A stretch of 64,000 bases of DNA, from positions 26,093,504 through 26,157,503 of the forward strand of contig NC_066847.1 in assembly GCF_001640805.2 (NCBI RefSeq), in the 5' to 3' direction. Below the pieces are notes generated by a model that did no database searches, was not told the origin of the DNA, and saw only the letters and a program-made list of their open reading frames with translations. The translations under genes and the position numbers were made by a program. Below, in pieces: positions 40,801 to 48,005 of the stretch. This DNA comes from Lates calcarifer (Eukaryota; Chordata; Actinopteri; Centropomidae). Position 1 is the stretch's first letter. Each line of letters starts with the position of its first letter.

Positions 40801-43800
40801 TTTTTTCCCCTCTTTTCTAGCTCTTCATGCTTGCTCTGCATCCTCCAAATCAATGTCCTCATGATTTGTTTTTCTCAGTATTAATCTTTTAGGTACCAAA
40901 AGTCTTTTGAACCTGATGCATGGCTTGACTAAAAAACCAGCGGCCTCTCTGATGTCTAATTTTGACAAATGTGTTTTTCCACTCAAATACAAGTCCACTC
41001 TCAGTTGTTTACTTTCACTAAACATAACCCTAGGCCACTGGAAACAGTTTGATTTGGATGTTGAAACTGATTGTTGCTAACAGGTACTCACAGTTTTAAA
41101 GCACAGTGATAAGATCCAATACTGATGCAGATCTCCCTCTATCCTCTACCAGCCTGGCTCCACTCCAGCTCTGCAGCCAGAGGCCAGAAACCAGAAACTG
41201 AAACACCTGAGGCGGAAACTCTGTCGCTTGGCAGCAGCAGTGGTGGCAGCAGCCTGCCTGACCAGGGTTATGCCGCTTCAGAGGGCATGGGAGAGGGCGA
41301 GGACTCAGGCATGGTCAGCTCTCCATCTGACACCCAACCCACATCGCCAGATGGGAGTTTGTCTCTGGATGGAAGTAGTGGAGGCAGAGGAGAGAGACTG
41401 CCAGGACCAGTACGGGACAATTCCAGTGACAGTGATGAGGGATGTGCCACCTGGGGATCAAGACATAGGTAGAGAGGAAGTAATAGAAAGCAGAGAAAGA
41501 TGTCAAATTAAAGTAAGATGATTGAAGACTGTCTATTGAAGACAGCAGTCTATTGAAGACAGCAGTGAGGGAGGAAAGTAAATTAAGTCAAGCACACTCT
41601 ATTTACATTTATATAATTTATGATTAATGATTTCTTTGTCCAAAAAGATGATTGAAGCTTCATTCAAGATGATGAGGCATATTAAGACATCTGCTTTTGG
41701 CTTTGGTCTACCTTACTCATTCATCTATCTGGGCTCATGCCTCCCAGTATTTACTTTTCCGTCTTCCAACTTGTACTCATCTTCTCAATGTTGTCACCTT
41801 TTATCACTAAATCCATTTTAATTGATCCTAGTTTCCTGGCAGGCAAAATGGTGCATGTGCCATTCGCCTTTTTATCGTTTGAGCTAGCCTAACTGCTGAT
41901 AAGTAAAACCTGCATTCAGCTGGATTCTTGCTTTTGGCAGTCAAGTTTATTTTCACACCTGTATTTTCCCCTGAAGAGAGAACCATCACAGTTTCAACCA
42001 ACCTTAAAAGTCTCTACAATTTTAAACTGTGCTAGCAGTAATAACCAAGAGCAGTTCTTGCCATGTGTTATACTTGAGTTGTGGCCAAACCTGGCACCCT
42101 CAACTTTTAGTACTGGGCTTTCATAGTTATGGTTCTAGGCCCTTGTTCAAAGGCTTTTGTGGAAAATAAATGCTGCCCCAGATCACTTTTCACCTTTCAT
42201 GTTGTTGTGAAATGTGTATGGTAATGTGCCCAGACCAGGGATCCTGGATCGATGCTCTCACTGAGAGAAACTTTATGAATCCAGGGTCTGGCCTGATACT
42301 GTTGGCTCCTCAGTATTCCAGGAAAGCACTATAACCTTGTTTTCTCAGAATCGTTGAGGAAAAGACAACCAGTCCAAGTCTCTTAGAAGACAAATTCTAT
42401 TTGGTTTGGCTTCCTTGTTGCAATTTGTTATGGCTAATATGCTACCAACCCATGAGAATGCTCTGTTGAACCCTTGAAGGAAGTTTGAACTGTGGTAATA
42501 ATATCTTTACTGCTCCATGTTTCAAAGCCAACAGGCTCCAATAAAAATAGAATTCAACTTTGAACAAGCACAAGATATTTAAAACTAACACCCTTTTTTT
42601 CTGTCTCCTACTACTGAACTGCATTTACACTTTTGGCAGATTAGTAACGGGAAGGGTGCTAGATGTAATGCCAGCATAAAATAAGCGATTCATAACAGCT
42701 GTTTGGTGGTAGCTGGTTGACTGTTAATAAAAATCATGGAGTCAGAGAGAGTGCTGTATTTTGGCTGCCCCTATGCGTTGATCTGTTTTTGCATGTTCAG
42801 ATGTTATAGGCCTTGTTATGAAATGGTTTGTTTTTACATGTCTTATTGACACATATTTTTATATACCTTCCTCAGGCACAATGACATCACAGCCCAGCTC
42901 CATCAGACATTGGCAGATTTTGAGGCAGACCTTGCAGGTGAGGGAGAATGCCTTAAACTGGATTTATATGCTTAGTGTAATGTAGTTGTTGAACTGTGGT
43001 CCAAAGTGTCTGTTCCAAAAAATGAATTTTGTAATAGCCATGGTCCTTAGAAATCCAAATCAAAATGTGCCCCAAGTACCTAAGTATTATATCTGCCCTC
43101 CTTTTCCAGACCACATAGATATTGTCTCAGCGAAGGAGACTCCCTATACCATGTCCACAGACAGTAATGAGGTGCCAGTGTCTGTAGTGGACATGGATGT
43201 GCCAGTCACAGCCATAGATGAAGTACTAGAGGACTATGAACGTAACATTGTAGAAAATGAGGCAAAGTCACTTAGGAGGACTGAGTCAGCTGGCAGCAAA
43301 GGTAAGAAGAGCAATAGAAAAACACATTTTTGTTGGCACTTTGTGCCATCAGGGTTCACAGATTCATGCTTTGTTTTAAAGCTTAGTGGTATCAATACAA
43401 TACTGTTAAAAAGCTGTTAGAATTTTTATATTAAACTGACTCATACCTTTCATACCTCATCTTATCACAGGTCCAGGTTTTTGTCAACAGTCCAGTACGG
43501 AGCCACAGAACAAAAACAACAATGCTTGCACACCTGAGCATAGCAAGTCAGCTGAGAACAAGTCTATAGTTGATAAGAAGGAAGAAAAGATAATAGAGAG
43601 AAAAATTAAAGAGATGAGTATCACTGAAGCCAACAGTGTGAAAGAGGACGAACAAAGAATAACATCAGCAGTGAAATCTAATGTCGACATGCAGAAACAG
43701 AGCAAGAGCACTGAGATAAAACCTGTTCCTGCCAAAAGTAATGCTCAATCTTTTCAAGAGAAGAAACCTGTTGTACCACCAACCAATCAGAAATCAATGT

Positions 43801-46036
43801 CTACAGAAAAAGCTGAAGAAATGCATAGAGTTTACCACAACAACTCAAGCTCTACTACTTTGAATGGTAAAATCACTCGCAATGTCACATCGCGCTTTGG
43901 TATGAAAACTTTCACTGTGGTCCCTCCCAAACCTTCTGTCACACATGCTGCTACAGGAGATCCAGCTGTCGCATTAATTTCGGGCGCCATTAAGATTGAT
44001 GATCAAGGAAACATGGTGAAAGTGGGTATCTCCCGGAACAGAGTTGGTGGTTCATCAGAGTCAGGGATTAATTGCAGCGAGGGGTCTCCTCTTCTGGGAA
44101 AAGCCAAATCTTTTTGGAGCTCAAATGAGAGACAAGAGACTGTTGTGCCCCACAGCAAAGTTCAGATTAATAAGGCTAAGGAGAACATGGATGGTGCAAG
44201 AAGTACTCCCACTGTAATTTCAGAAACTACACTGAAGACCAGTAACACTGAGAACATGAAAGCAACACAAAGTACATTGTTTACACCTGCAGAGAGAACC
44301 CGGCCTAAAGAGAAGGTTAAAGAAGAAGCTAAAGAGCCAGTGAAAGATGTCCATGTTGCAAAGGTGGAGCGGGTAGAGGTGGAAAGCAAGATTTCAGTGT
44401 CCAAAAACATTCAGCAGCCAAGTAATAAACCTACTGTTCCTCCTCCACTCATTCCAGACGAGAAAAGAGACCTGTCCTTCCTCAAACCATCCAGGCGAAC
44501 CTCAAGCCAATATGTGGCATCTGCCATCACTAAAAACACCCCAAAGACCCCAGCTAAACCGAACTCTATCCATAATGTCCCTGACTCCTCTGCCTCTATG
44601 AAAACACAGACTATTGGCTTCCAGAGATCGGGTCGGTCCATACAAGTGAATCCACACCAATCCTCCCAGTCATCTTTGTCAGATATTAAAGAGGATGACT
44701 CTGCTTCCAAACTCAATCCTTCTGGTACTAAGAGGTTTATGAGCCACCCAGAGTTTGTGTCAGATAGCCAGAGAGGTTCTGGAGAAGTGAAACCGAACAG
44801 GGGAGGATTTGGAAGTTGTGTTGGATTGGCCAAAGGAAGCTCTAATACGCTGGAAACAGAAACAGCCAAGAACAAGCACATTCAGTCTAGTGGCCCCACC
44901 CAGATAAATGTGGCCACCAATATTAAACATATTCGGCCCAGAAGCCCCAACCCTGCACAAAGCAGTCCTCAACTCTCATCTGCCAAACCACCCACAGCCC
45001 CCAAGACCATATCCCAGGACCAGAGAAGTGTAAGTAAAACCTGGATCACAAAAATTGCATGTTAACAGTCTCTATGTATGCAGATTATTAACAATACATC
45101 TTTTACTGTATATTAGAGTGTACTTAATACTCCACATATTGTCTTCAGAACACAAGGGACATGACTAAGACAGCCACCCACTTAACACCTGATGCAAGAC
45201 CACAACCTTCTGTCAAAGTGTCAGATGGTGATGATGTTTCACAGCCGGTGACATTGTTTGGGCCAGTTAAAAAGTTCAGACCAGTGATCAGTAGATCTGT
45301 GGAGAAAGAAACGTCTCTGCACAGCAGCCTGATGGAGGCAATCCAGATGGGGGGGGGCAGGGAAAGACTCAAGAAGGTGAGATAAGTGTAGTATGATGGA
45401 TGGATGGATGGATGGATGGATGGATGGATGGATGGATGGATAAGAGTGAATTGCAAGAGAAATGGGTAGCGTTTACCTCATTACCATTGATAGAAATACA
45501 CTAAATTCCTAATCTCTTAAGAATATTATTTTGCTGGCTGTTGTTGGCAGGAAGAAAAGAGATTTTAATTTCCTTCTTTTTATTTCATCGTCAGATATCC
45601 ACTAATGGTCTCAGCAGCATGAAGAATGCATCTTATGTTGAAGAGGAGAATGAGAGGTCTGCTCTTCTGGCTGCCATTAGAGGCCAAAACAACTCTGGCA
45701 GGCTGAAGAAGGTAAAATACTCTTTATGTAATATCACTGCACTTCCTTGAATGTATTCACATTTATCCTCAAATAACTGTTAATTTGCTTCTATTTACAC
45801 CTCAACAATAGTATTCTTTTTAGCCAAGCAAGCTGTGGAGCTCAAATGATGGTGTTGGTTGGTCACCACCACCACTTTGGTCCAGACAGAAATATTCCAA
45901 ATACTGGCTGAATTTCCAGTAAATTTTATACAGACATTCATGGTCCACAGAGAGTGAATTCTGATGGCTTTGGTGACCCCCTGATTTTCCCTCTAGTGCC
46001 ACCAGATAGTAGTAGTATAGTAGTAGTAGTAGTGTG

Positions 46037-46067
<31 letters not shown>

Positions 46068-48005
46068 ATATATAACAAAGAAATCGTAAACCTAAACGTT
46101 ATACCTACTAAACAGCATGTCAGCACTGTCATTATGAGCATGTTACATGCTGACTGTAACATTTGCTATATCTTCACCGAGCCACTAGTATGGTTGTATA
46201 CTCTTATGCTCTTATACTACGTCTATACTTCTTATGCCATTGCATGGCAATGGCCATGTGGAAGGAAATGTGAATGTCTCTCTCATCTCTTTCTCTGTGT
46301 TGTTAGCTAGTTAGCAGTTCCATGCATGAACCAAGTTATGCAAGCATGGGTGTCTATTTCCATCCCTCTGTGTGGACTGTGCACTGTGGTTTGCTGTCAT
46401 ATAAGAACCCATGTGGAATGAAAGGGGCAGGAAACGTGCTGCTGTAGCTGAAACATCTGCGGTTCTATTCTGGAGGTTCCTTACCAGAACTGGAATGTCT
46501 GGAATGCTGCATGACTGTCAGTCCCAAAAACTTTGTGCTTCACAAAAAAGTGGATAAATAAATACAACTGAATATCCACATACAATGAAATAAATAAGAC
46601 AAAATCATATAAATGTGAATGTGTACAACAAGATTAGGACAGAAAAGAATTTGTTTGGACTTGAGAGTATCTCTGTAATGTGTGTCAGATTTTGATATTT
46701 GATGCACTTGTTAGGCTAGTGTGAGTGTGAGTTCAGTTATACATATGTGAAAGCAGCTAGCTTCAAGTCTCTGTCTGTGTTTAGAGTTACTGTTGTCTCA
46801 CTCCTTTGTGTCCTGCAGACCAAATCTGAGGCTGCAGATGAGCTTGAGAGGTTCAGGAAGGTGGCTTCTGAGGACGAGAGAAGTGCAGACGCCCCCTCTT
46901 CTTCCTCACATCCCTCTTTGAATTCCACCTCACCTTCTGTCTTGACCCCACCACCACCCCCACCACCAGCACCCATGGTTGCCCCTCCACCTCCTCCCCC
47001 TGTATTGCCTCAGGGTAAGCCTAGCAGTGTGGCACGTCCAAGTGCTAACACCCCCATGAACCCTGCCTTAGCCAGGGAGGCTATGCTGGAGGCCATTCGC
47101 TCTGGATCTGCTGCTGGGAGGCTAAAAAAGGTATAGATACAAAAAAATACATCTATTTACACCATACATACATACCATACAGTGAAAGTTGTTGAAGAAG
47201 TCTTGACAGCATTCACGTCTCATTGGAAAAATGAAAATTTTGTGGAGTGTTGGCACACGAAACTGCATAATTTCACCCAGAGAGACTCTTATCAAAGAAT
47301 AGAGGGAGTGAGCAAAAGAGAAACAGACATGCAAATATGCATATACAGAACAGATAGAGGCAAGAAAGCCAGAGACAGCAACAGAAAAATATATGATTTA
47401 AACCGGTGTCCTGTTCCTTCTCACATCTTTGGTCTGGTTTCTCATGTCTTTCCTCACTGGAAAACATCTTTGGCAGAACAAAGCTCTCCTGCGTTGCACC
47501 AGCCAGGAAACTGGGAATGAGTCGCAGATCGTAACACGTATAAAGGTTCATTGGACAGTCAGATTGTAATGCTGTATGATATTCAAAAAGATGAAGTTCA
47601 GCTTTAGGTCAACAGCTGTGTAAAATTAAAGTTGCCAGAAACGTTAAGCATTCCTATTTTTTGCATCATTTAAACTAGACAGGACCACTAGCAAAGAATG
47701 AATAGTGTTAAGATTAAGAAAATAATCAGAGGAATGTTGACCACATCTCTTTCAGATGTGTTGAGGCATAAAATTAACTAATAACATCTTTTCAGTTTAG
47801 GCAATTTTTTCTCCAGTTAGATTCCACAAAACCATGATGCAATGCATTCAATGAACTATCATTGCTGTCACTGCCAAAGTGGAGAAATTCAAACATGACA
47901 TGTTGTATTTCTTTTAACTAGGTCGCTGTGCCCACAAAGACAGTACAAGTAAACGGGAGACTGGGAACAATCCAGGCAACTTCCTCAGCAGTCCCTCAGC
48001 AATAA
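8956..48005 (+). CDS. cobl: cobl: cordon-bleu WH2 repeat protein, 16 coding exons (5' exon uncertain)
   Basis: Spliced coding region of an actin nucleator that drives formation of unbranched filaments; in vertebrates it acts at the cell cortex in neurite and dendrite branching, and in fish in ciliated epithelia. Joined exons: 8956-9150, 11910-12120, 14516-14744, 17138-17226, 17540-17611, 23648-23830, 33538-34132, 37509-37667, 41153-41468, 42876-42937, 43110-43301, 43471-45029, 45149-45376, 45595-45711, 46819-47130, 47922-48005. Every junction is phase-consistent; the sum is 4,603 nt plus 2 nt borrowed from an upstream exon. Counting from the Met at 8963, the protein has 1,531 residues, longer than my recollection of human COBL (about 1,260). 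Order of parts: KRAP motif (1-9), ubiquitin-like region (about 47-125), Cobl domain (about 134-209), KRAP motifs (300-308, 334-342), disordered middle, polyproline (1444-1464), WH2 repeats ending at 1361, 1400 and 1504. The paralogue cobll1 has one WH2, so cobl is preferred. Confidence 0.92.
9151..11909 (+). other. cobl intron; holds a hAT-like element remnant
   Basis: This is the 2.76 kb intron between the first two recognised coding exons. The proximal part is plain AT-rich sequence. The 10.4-10.88 kb part has a different composition and a hAT-type terminus (separate entry). The 3' end, from about 11760, is a very long pyrimidine-rich tract (C and T runs) leading into ctctcttag at 11909. 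No further exon is seen. Confidence 0.75.
10400..10878 (-). mobile_element. Degenerate hAT-type non-autonomous DNA transposon fragment (one terminus visible)
   Basis: Read on the minus strand, the sequence from 10878 begins CTAGGGATGGGCGATACAGT, the GGGATGGGCGATA terminus common to fish hAT-family elements. No matching opposite terminus or clear 8-bp target duplication was found upstream, so the left limit near 10400 is only an estimate from the change in composition. Inside lies a GC-rich hairpin: TCTCTGCGG (10493-10501) pairs with CCGCAGAGA (10524-10532). A 195-codon frame at 10237-10824 crosses the element but resembles no transposase, so I do not call it a gene. Confidence 0.42.
11910..12120 (+). 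CDS. cobl: cobl exon: ubiquitin-like region
   Basis: Acceptor is ctctcttag at 11909; donor is gccagag|gtgggt at 12120. The first T completes the split Ser codon, then it reads [11 protein letters not shown], closely matching human COBL (MMDLLVELC...HLNP...FKPN) and also COBLL1. Landmarks in order are [27 protein letters not shown] and [10 protein letters not shown], ending KVPE at a codon boundary. Known family: this segment with the previous exon forms a ubiquitin/RBD-like fold ahead of the Cobl domain. Confidence 0.95.
12558..12596 (+). CDS. cobl: Candidate 39-nt cassette microexon of cobl
   Basis: Unconfirmed. A strong pyrimidine tract (about 12518-12556) ends in ctgctggcag at 12557, followed by 13 open codons reading [13 protein letters not shown] and a donor aag|gtagga at 12596/12597. 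Both flanking cobl exons meet at phase 0 here, so inclusion adds 13 basic residues between the N-terminal ubiquitin-like region and the Cobl domain without shifting frame. I know of no mammalian equivalent, and a stretch this short can arise by chance. Confidence 0.3.
12841..12897 (+). CDS. cobl: Candidate alternative last coding exon of cobl (short isoform)
   Basis: Unconfirmed. After a pyrimidine-rich acceptor (ctctgctcttctcag, ending 12840) the phase-0 frame reads [18 protein letters not shown] and stops at TGA 12895-12897; AATAAA follows at 13041-13046. Spliced to the exon ending at 12120, or to the microexon ending at 12596, it would end the protein after the first ubiquitin-like region, with no Cobl or WH2 domain. 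No good donor is seen at its 3' end, which fits a terminal exon better than an internal one. Confidence 0.22.
   Translation, partial: GSLAALSPFDPAWRQARD
14516..14744 (+). CDS. cobl: cobl exon: Cobl (cordon-bleu ubiquitin-like) domain
   Basis: Acceptor is ctctgtatcag at 14515; donor is agtctag|gtaaac at 14744. It encodes residues 134-209: [20 protein letters not shown], then [24 protein letters not shown] and [18 protein letters not shown]. This is the signature Cobl domain. Human COBL has VRLVVNYLRTQKAVVRV and [14 protein letters not shown] at the same places, and this closeness is a main reason for calling cobl rather than cobll1, where the matching end, as I recall, reads SLNDLGLRELYAMD. 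It ends after 1 nt of the next codon. Confidence 0.96.
14745..17137 (+). other. cobl intron with a candidate microexon
   Basis: This 2.39 kb phase-1 intron is AT-rich. The only exon-like item is the 45-nt candidate at 16274-16318. Several minus-strand frames (for example 15327-15741) lack recognisable motifs. Confidence 0.7.
16274..16318 (+). CDS. cobl: Candidate 45-nt cassette microexon of cobl
   Basis: Unconfirmed. Acceptor is tgtcatgttttccag at 16273; donor is ctcag|gtatta at 16318/16319. The surrounding intron is phase 1, and reading with the leftover G gives [15 protein letters not shown] and again leaves one G, so it is a symmetric phase 1-1 exon that can be included or skipped without a frameshift. 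It would sit just after the Cobl domain, where mammalian COBL has a variable linker. Confidence 0.35.
17138..17226 (+). CDS. cobl: cobl exon: basic linker after the Cobl domain
   Basis: Acceptor is cttttttctttttgaag at 17137; donor is tccaag|gtaaga at 17226. It completes an Asp codon, then reads [20 protein letters not shown] and FQFSRRKSK. The [17 protein letters not shown] block corresponds to EKKKFLGFFKVNKRSNSK in human COBL. It is a basic, aromatic patch; known mammalian work places membrane or calmodulin contacts in the N-terminal third, but I cannot assign that role to these residues. It ends at phase 0. Confidence 0.9.
17540..17611 (+). CDS. cobl: cobl exon: 24-residue acidic insert, probably alternatively used
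   Basis: Acceptor is gccttccgtttacag at 17539; donor is ccaat|gtaagt at 17611, a near-consensus site. The symmetric phase 0-0 exon reads [20 protein letters not shown] then TQSN. It falls just after the KSK end of the previous exon, the place where, from memory, mammalian COBL isoforms differ by an acidic insert of about 25 residues. Length and acidity agree but sequence identity is low. The next exon has the same phase, so skipping keeps the frame. Confidence 0.78.
18565..18864 (-). pseudogene. Unrecognised antisense open frame, possibly a mobile-element coding remnant
   Basis: A 99-codon frame on the minus strand inside a cobl intron. It reads with fairly protein-like composition ([38 protein letters not shown]). 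The charged stretch around [14 protein letters not shown] resembles the coiled or helical tail seen after Myb/SANT-like domains in Harbinger-type accessory proteins, but I see no DNA-binding domain, no clean start and no splice context. It may be chance or a decayed transposon gene. I do not assign a function. Confidence 0.15.
19457..19516. repeat. Compound microsatellite (AT)12(GT)18
   Basis: Uninterrupted AT dinucleotides at 19457-19480 run directly into GT dinucleotides at 19481-19516. It is intronic in cobl. Confidence 0.97.
20331..20378. repeat. Microsatellite (CA)24
   Basis: Forty-eight bases of perfect CA repeat, intronic in cobl, with more TG-rich sequence nearby at about 20490-20512. 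Confidence 0.97.
23648..23830 (+). CDS. cobl: cobl exon: second KRAP motif
   Basis: Acceptor is ttgatgttactcacag at 23647; donor is tgtcag|gtgagg at 23830. This phase 0-0 exon codes residues 264-324. It opens [16 protein letters not shown], like the human LGSISGVSVKSE stretch, and carries [14 protein letters not shown] (about 298-312), a KRRAP motif of the type that binds syndapin SH3 domains in mammalian Cobl. A weaker internal donor (ag|gtctgt at 23821/23822) would shorten the exon by 9 nt. Confidence 0.93.
23831..33537 (+). other. Largest cobl intron (9.7 kb), no gene found
   Basis: AT-rich unique sequence with small low-complexity patches: an A-run near 24697-24710, (AAAAAT)n at 28725-28747, and CA/TG-rich stretches at about 30125-30225 and 32110-32208. 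Open frames of 60 to 127 codons around 31.8-32.6 kb come from the CA/TG tracts and have no motif. No splice-flanked open stretch in phase 0 was found. Confidence 0.72.
28725..28747. repeat. Short (AAAAAT)n tract
   Basis: Three tandem AAAAAT units and a partial fourth, followed by a pyrimidine-rich stretch with repeated CATCCTTC-like words (28765-28795). It is low-complexity intronic DNA. Confidence 0.8.
33538..34132 (+). CDS. cobl: cobl exon: third KRAP motif and Ser/Pro/Thr-rich disordered region
   Basis: Acceptor is ttctatcag at 33537; donor is caatgg|gtaaat at 34132. It encodes residues 325-522. Near the start, [15 protein letters not shown] (334-342 core) is a KRAP motif matching [12 protein letters not shown] in human COBL. 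The rest is low-complexity: Ser, Thr and Pro runs, the acidic DDSDADLDQ stretch, and a tail ending [20 protein letters not shown]. No folded domain is expected. The exon ends after 1 nt of a Gly codon. Confidence 0.92.
34133..37508 (+). other. cobl intron (3.4 kb)
   Basis: Contains a long GT repeat (34792-34831) with a GAGT tail, and a pyrimidine tract at 34985-35050 followed by cag. Exon-like pieces after it (35062 on) hit a stop in the needed phase 1. A G-rich, purine-rich patch lies at 35220-35460. No exon is supported. Confidence 0.72.
34792..34831. repeat. Microsatellite (TG)20 with GAGT-rich tail
   Basis: Perfect TG repeat followed by imperfect GAGT/GTGT units to about 34870. Intronic. 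Confidence 0.95.
37509..37667 (+). CDS. cobl: cobl exon: proline-rich PPQLVLPP block
   Basis: Acceptor is tttctcctccag at 37508; donor is cccagt|gtaggt at 37667. It completes a Gly codon, then reads [20 protein letters not shown] and [14 protein letters not shown]. Human COBL has [16 protein letters not shown] at this place, which I do not recall in COBLL1, so this exon supports the cobl assignment. The end, [12 protein letters not shown], is acidic. It finishes after 1 nt of a Ser codon. Confidence 0.92.
37668..41152 (+). other. cobl intron (3.5 kb)
   Basis: AT-rich with a TTTC/ATT patch at 38745-38780 and a very pyrimidine-rich stretch at 38345-38480. No splice-flanked exon in phase 1 stands out. 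Confidence 0.72.
41153..41468 (+). CDS. cobl: cobl exon: acidic/serine-rich [10 protein letters not shown] region
   Basis: Acceptor is ctatcctctaccag at 41152; donor is gacatag|gtagag at 41468. It completes a Ser codon and continues [20 protein letters not shown]. The hallmark is [14 protein letters not shown], equal to EDSGVMSSPSDAISLD in human COBL. A second acidic Ser cluster, [12 protein letters not shown], follows and could be phosphorylated by casein kinase 2 (inference from composition). It ends after 2 nt of an Arg codon. Confidence 0.93.
41469..42875 (+). other. cobl intron (1.4 kb) with a small tandem duplication
   Basis: Plain sequence apart from two head-to-tail copies of a 17-bp unit at 41531-41564, just downstream of the donor. 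No exon is seen. Confidence 0.75.
41531..41564. repeat. 17-bp tandem duplication (2 copies)
   Basis: The unit GTCTATTGAAGACAGCA occurs twice without a gap; a partial copy (ATTGAAGACT) precedes it at 41521. Confidence 0.95.
42876..42937 (+). CDS. cobl: cobl exon: short helical segment ([12 protein letters not shown])
   Basis: Acceptor is ataccttcctcag at 42875; donor is cttgcag|gtgagg at 42937. The 62-nt exon completes an Arg codon and reads [20 protein letters not shown]. Human COBL has EFRKTLAELDEDLEEMED here, so this is a short conserved amphipathic, acidic helix. It ends after 1 nt of an Asp codon. Confidence 0.9.
43110..43301 (+). CDS. cobl: cobl exon: conserved VPVTAIDEV segment
   Basis: Acceptor is ccctccttttccag at 43109; donor is agcaaag|gtaaga at 43301. 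It reads [20 protein letters not shown], then [20 protein letters not shown] and [13 protein letters not shown]. Human COBL has a DTDAIPVTFIGEVSDD stretch at the same place, consistent with VPVTAIDEV here. The function of this short motif is not known to me. Phase is 1 at both ends. Confidence 0.9.
43471..45029 (+). CDS. cobl: cobl large exon: long disordered central-to-C-terminal region
   Basis: Acceptor is tcatcttatcacag at 43470; donor is agaagt|gtaagt at 45029. It holds 519 open codons (residues 767-1285), rich in Lys, Ser, Glu and Pro, with no folded domain. Three islands look constrained: [20 protein letters not shown] (from about 899), like [20 protein letters not shown] of COBLL1; [17 protein letters not shown] (about 939), followed by [13 protein letters not shown]; and [14 protein letters not shown] (about 1107), like KRVSGHYVTSAAAK of COBLL1. 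Conservation of two islands in the paralogue suggests binding motifs, but partners are unknown to me. Confidence 0.94.
45149..45376 (+). CDS. cobl: cobl exon: first WH2 actin-binding repeat
   Basis: Acceptor is catattgtcttcag at 45148; donor is aagaag|gtgaga at 45376. This phase 0-0 exon ends in the first WH2: [11 protein letters not shown] helix, then the GGGRERLKK linker (about residues 1339-1361), with the LKK(V/I) actin-contact motif cut by the exon end. The preceding [17 protein letters not shown] is a hydrophobic/basic lead-in. Known family: WH2 helices bind the cleft between actin subdomains 1 and 3. Confidence 0.94.
45395..45442. repeat. (GATG)n tetranucleotide repeat, about 12 units
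   Basis: Near-perfect GATG/GGAT repeat starting 18 bp after the donor of the first WH2 exon, in a 218-bp intron. Its length is likely to vary between individuals. Confidence 0.97.
45595..45711 (+). CDS. cobl: cobl exon: second WH2 actin-binding repeat
   Basis: Acceptor is tatttcatcgtcag at 45594; donor is aagaag|gtaaaa at 45711. This phase 0-0 exon of 39 codons reads [18 protein letters not shown], then [20 protein letters not shown] and K. The first Ile completes the LKK-I motif of WH2 number one. The spacing between WH2 one and two is short (about 17 residues), unlike the long gap to WH2 three, as described for Cobl nucleation. Confidence 0.95.
45712..46818 (+). other. cobl intron (1.1 kb) with AGT/GT microsatellite
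   Basis: Unique sequence plus the compound repeat at 46006-46074. No exon is seen. Confidence 0.8.
46006..46074. repeat. Compound microsatellite (AGT)n(GT)n(TA)n
   Basis: AGT/TAG trinucleotides at about 46006-46032 lead into GT repeats with one interruption and a short TATATA end. Confidence 0.93.
46819..47130 (+). CDS. cobl: cobl exon: polyproline stretch and third WH2 repeat
   Basis: Acceptor is ttgtgtcctgcag at 46818; donor is aaaaaag|gtatag at 47130. This phase 0-0 exon of 104 codons begins [20 protein letters not shown], then carries two polyproline runs ([22 protein letters not shown]; residues about 1444-1464), of a kind that can bind profilin or SH3 domains, and ends in WH2 three: [20 protein letters not shown] and KK (about 1481-1504). 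The roughly 80-residue spacer between WH2 two and three is a known feature of the Cobl nucleator. Confidence 0.95.
47131..47921 (+). other. Last cobl intron (0.8 kb)
   Basis: No exon-like element; a plus-strand frame at 47182-47520 has no recognisable motif and no splice context. Confidence 0.75.
47922..48005 (+). CDS. cobl: cobl last coding exon and stop
   Basis: Acceptor is tatttcttttaactag at 47921. The first codon, Val, completes LKKV of the third WH2. The 27-residue tail reads [20 protein letters not shown] then SSAVPQQ and stops at TAA 48003-48005. A VNGR word also occurs in the tail of COBLL1 after its single WH2 (ISVNGRSRLS, from memory), which supports this reading of the C-terminus. 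Confidence 0.88.
   Translation, partial: VAVPTKTVQVNGRLGTIQATSSAVPQQ

Noticed and set aside
44162..44881. Two long minus-strand frames opposite the large cobl exon
   Set aside because: They lie wholly opposite coding sequence, have no start context or homology, and reflect codon bias of the sense strand.
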